From Prinsepia uniflora (Eukaryota; Streptophyta; Magnoliopsida; Rosales; Rosaceae): a DNA stretch of 64,000 nucleotides. The translations under genes were made by a program, and so were the position numbers. The stretch lies in NCBI GenBank assembly GCA_032719365.1, contig CM064867.1, positions 59,894,601 to 59,958,600 on the forward strand, given 5' to 3'. Positions 60,841 to 64,000 of the stretch are shown here, in pieces (the first letter of the stretch is position 1; every line of letters begins with the position of its first letter). The notes beneath the pieces were generated by a model. It saw nothing but the letters and a program-made list of their open reading frames with translations, was not told where the DNA came from and made no database searches.

Positions 60841-62094
60841 AATTTCTTTACACTTCCTCGTGAGACTAGAAACACCCTGCCACTCAAATTTCGGAGTTGA
60901 CGACAACTCCCCGAATCAACTAATATCCATGACGTCCCCTGCGTCATCCCAAACTCCTCATGTCTCAATCATACCTTTTCATACATTCATCGCTTAGTCA
61001 TCTCATATCTACTGGGACTTAACCCAACACATCTCAACTCCTACTGGATCCCATCCAGTCCATCACTCACCCACAGTCGAATCTCAGATACCAGCACGCA
61101 GTATGCGAATCAGACAACCCTAAGTCGTTACTCATACCAAGCAACAACCCCGTACCTCCGCTTAGGTTAAAGGAACTCTACCTCAATCATACCCCACAAC
61201 TATGGGTACCACCACTCTAACAAACCACATCAAGATAATGAACGTTCCCTCAACATCCCCAACAACCACAACTACAATAATCACCCTCGAAAGCCAGCTA
61301 TCACCACACGACTATTGACCAACAGTCCTCGTCATCGAGATCCGCATCCACACATCACACTATTATTCGGTCCAGCTCGAGATTCCATATATCATCTCAT
61401 AACCATACTCATGGATCAAATCCCATCATTTCACTTCATGTCGGGCTAACCAATCTCCATAGTTTCGACTAGACTCACTAGAGTCGTCCACATGGTCATC
61501 CATGACCCGAGCCGCTCTCTGCAACACAAGTTCCAATCCATCAGCCACAATCTAGGGGTCGACCCGATAGGCCACCCTGACTTCGGAAAGTCGTCCAATC
61601 CTCAACAACTACAAACTCACAATTCTAATTCGTCAATCACAACTAAGGTTCGCCTTTCCAGACCATCCATCATAAATTAGGGTTCCACAATCACACCCTA
61701 GGGTTGCTCTGAACCCAACTGCCCACTGCAGTATAATCAACAATCTGACCGATCCCGCGGTCTTCACATCGTATGGACTTCACTCCAATCCTACCATCAA
61801 CTCAACAGGGGTTCCCCGAACCCAGCTGCTCCTAATAGAAAAAAAATCTAACATCACATGACCGAACCAACGGTCCCACATTACCAGTTCGTCACATACC
61901 ACCCCACTTGGGTCGAATCACATTGACGCACGGCGTATCGGGCCAATCATACTCTATCCACTATTCAATCCCAAAAACTATCAAACTTGCATCCTACTAT
62001 CAGGTTGATTTTGGGCAAACCACATAGAGACATCATATCCTTAACTTGCGCGTACCACAAGAACTACACAATTTGCTCGAATAGCAACAACCTC

Positions 62095-62106
62095 GCTTTG
62101 ATACCA
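62095..62106 (-). promoter_or_regulatory. Primer binding site of element L
   Basis: Minus-strand TGGTATCAAAGC, two bases after the 5' LTR end at 62109; one change from the tRNA-Met complement. Confidence 0.88.
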
Positions 62107-62108
62107 CT

Positions 62109-64000
62109 TGACACGACCCATCCCAATCCCCCTTGGATTATTGCGGGATGTGACATGCTCCCATCTGACACGAAGTGTCAGACAAGGGATAACTCATACC
62201 TTAGCCCGTTCGGGGCTTCCAGAGCGCGCTACGATCAATGGAGGAGTGTGATGTCTCAGTCTCTACTACAGCCCGCATTCGTGATCAACCTGAAGGGCAT
62301 TAAAACCATTTAAAACTGTGAGTGGATAAAAATGAATAGTTAATAAAAACACATTTCATAAAGATATTTATGCCCTTCACTAAAAAGTATGCATGCATCC
62401 GAAAACCAGTAGTCAAACCATTTACGTAATTAAAACATTGGGGCGTTAGCCCAAAAACCGTACATAAAAACCAAGTGTGGTAACTCGGCCCAAAACTATA
62501 GAATATCAAAATCCGTAAAGCCAGAACCAAGTGGGCCACTGCCTAAATCCATAACACAAATCCATAAACACCAAAATACCATTTCAAAAATCCAATAATC
62601 CATATTTACCACATAACCATCCTGGGCATCCCAGATGCATAGCGTCCCAGAAGCTTGATGCCCCAACATCATATCTCACGGTATAAGCAACGCATACTGC
62701 CCGGGGTCTCTCCGGGTCCATATCTCTGACATCCCAGGTGTCTGACGTCCCAGACGTCTAATCATCACAATCCTGCTCCTGAGTCGCTATACAGTCCAGT
62801 GTCCCAGACACCTACAGGAGACCATCCATAGATCTTCGTATCAAGATGGTATATGGAAAATACTTTTATAAAGCCATTTCAAAACATCTCAATGGGCCCT
62901 ACCCGGAACATCCATAAAACCATCACAAATACATAGTTACAAAACCATTTAGGGTCTCCGACCCAGAATCACATTTATGAAACATAGGGTCCTAAACCCG
63001 AATCACATATATAAAACACAATTGGACCTCATGCCCGATTTCTTAAACAACTTGAACCCTCGGCCCGATAACATAACTCAAAGGGGTCTCAGTCCGATTT
63101 CATCATTCCAAAACCAAAACCAGTTCATCAAACTATCAATGAAACCACAAGCACGTAAAACTACAGTAAAACCATAAACCTCGAAATACGTGCAAATACG
63201 TGATTACCTCGAAATACTTGCAACCATGTAAATCACCAATGCCACGATCATCACTATAGAATTCACGTATATAAAACATGTAAAACAATTATGCATGCAT
63301 CACAGTTTAGAAAACATTGTCCACTCACAGACTGTCCTACACTACCGCCTCGATACGCGTGCCATACGCCCTTCCGAGCCACACCAGTATACCGGGACTT
63401 CCAAACCTGTCCAAACCATACTAGAGGGTTACTAGCTACCTCATTAACCATTCATTAAAGCCCTGTAATTTTTTTGAATTTTTAAACCTATTTTACATAG
63501 GCTTTAAACCTTCGAACACCCAAAACTATATCGAAACGATGTCCAATCGACACGAAACCAGTCCCAAAATGTTCATTACATCGAACAGATGATTTCACAT
63601 GTAGAACACTTTCCTGAAATACCCCCCACACGGCCCCACACGCCTCGGCACTGTGCATCTTCAACCTCCAACAGACCAGTGCAGACCGGCGCGATTGTGC
63701 AGCCGGTCCAACAGGACAGGCGTGACCGGTTCGAGCCAATTTCGACCTTTTCTTCAACCCGTTTCCACTCCAATTTTCTCCTAAACCTTCCTCTAATCAT
63801 TCCTAATCGATCCATGAATTCAAAATATGAAAACCAAGTACAAAAACCATACCTTCAATTTGATTCTTGAACCGGCCATCCATTCCCCGCCGTGTTTCTA
63901 AGATTCCGGCCACCGTTGGCCACCACTTCAAGTCCATTAGGCCCCTTGCAACCTCCAAAACACTTTCCCATCAATAAAACCATTCCACAAACACCAAAAG
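62109..64000 (-). repeat. 5' LTR of element L (cut by window end)
   Basis: It starts TGACACGACCCATCCC on the left, which is the LTR's 3' end on the minus strand. It matches the 3' LTR (55763-58299) from end to end as far as the window goes, including GTGAGTGGAT near 62316, GCATGCATC (62389-62397), dyads (62450-63090) and GTCCACTCAC near 63320. Confidence 0.9.

Larger units (their letters stand above)
58316..62094 (-). other. Body of element L, mostly non-coding
   Basis: No pol, and no long open frame with recognisable homology. It holds one gag scrap, BMT5-like strings, and a GATC-rich cluster of 'gatccagatcacgat' variants (about 59885-60010). Long stretches align with E's body. Confidence 0.75.
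55763..64000 (-). mobile_element. Element L: E-family non-autonomous LTR element, right end beyond window
   Basis: On the minus strand it has a 5' LTR (from beyond 64000 to 62109), primer site, 3.8-kb body, polypurine tract and 3' LTR (58299-55763). GAAGG (55758-55762) is the expected target duplication; its partner is outside. The body aligns with E's body in several long stretches (for example 'actatggagattggtt' at about 61455 and 28750). L is fuller than E, so it is the better guide to the family's structure. Confidence 0.88.

Overview
The window is intergenic, repeat-packed DNA of a flowering plant. The evidence is tRNA-Met-primed Ty3/gypsy elements with long LTRs, a Cassandra TRIM carrying 5S rRNA-like sequence, CACTA (En/Spm) transposons with a TNP2-type transposase, and an Athila/Tat-like remnant. 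A eudicot is likely; I cannot name the species. I see no intact host gene and no intact transposon gene. Every coding trace is a broken element gene or, in one case, a host-gene fragment carried inside an element.

Layout, outermost to innermost. An old CACTA element on the minus strand (TNP2 remnant 38155-38875, upstream DNA 45085-45885 and probably 50783-51257) was entered by a Tekay-like element C, whose right end is at 38154 and whose left end lies before the window. C's 5' LTR holds a D-type LTR (H, 1495-13436), a Cassandra TRIM (13628-14141) and a minus-strand solo LTR (15725-17477). H in turn holds element A (2369-12598), the best-preserved copy, with a recognisable gag-protease-RT-RNase H-integrase-chromodomain reading frame. 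H also holds a minus-strand LTR (652-1494), itself probably split by another LTR (1-651). C's gag is split by solo LTR D (18786-21439), and its RT by element E (22020-35744). E carries solo LTR F in its 5' LTR and reverse-oriented LTR G in its body. To the right, the CACTA DNA holds solo LTR A' (39032-45084), which contains solo LTR M (41116-44137), and an Athila/Tat deletion derivative J (45886-50782).

From 50.8 to 54 kb there are three CACTA-type termini, a MITE-like inverted repeat and short unassigned DNA. From 54 kb a second Tekay-like gag-protease remnant (K) is interrupted at 55763 by element L (minus strand), which runs past the window end.

Most insertions were placed by matching 5-bp target-site duplications read from the sequence. 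Perfect pairs are GTTGG for A', AATGG for F, GGCTA for E and TTGTT for Cassandra. One-mismatch pairs support A, D, I and M.

Three observations stand out. (1) E and L belong to one non-autonomous family whose roughly 2-4 kb body keeps only a short gag scrap plus pieces of a host BMT5-like (DUF2431) rRNA methyltransferase gene. (2) Most LTRs share a module bracketed by the inverted decamer GTGAGTGGAC ... GTCCACTCAC, with CATGCATG (RY) motifs just inside and splice-site-like ends. (3) Inside that module lie family-specific arrays of short dyads. Decay is dominated by in-frame TAG stops, as expected for methylated, silenced elements.
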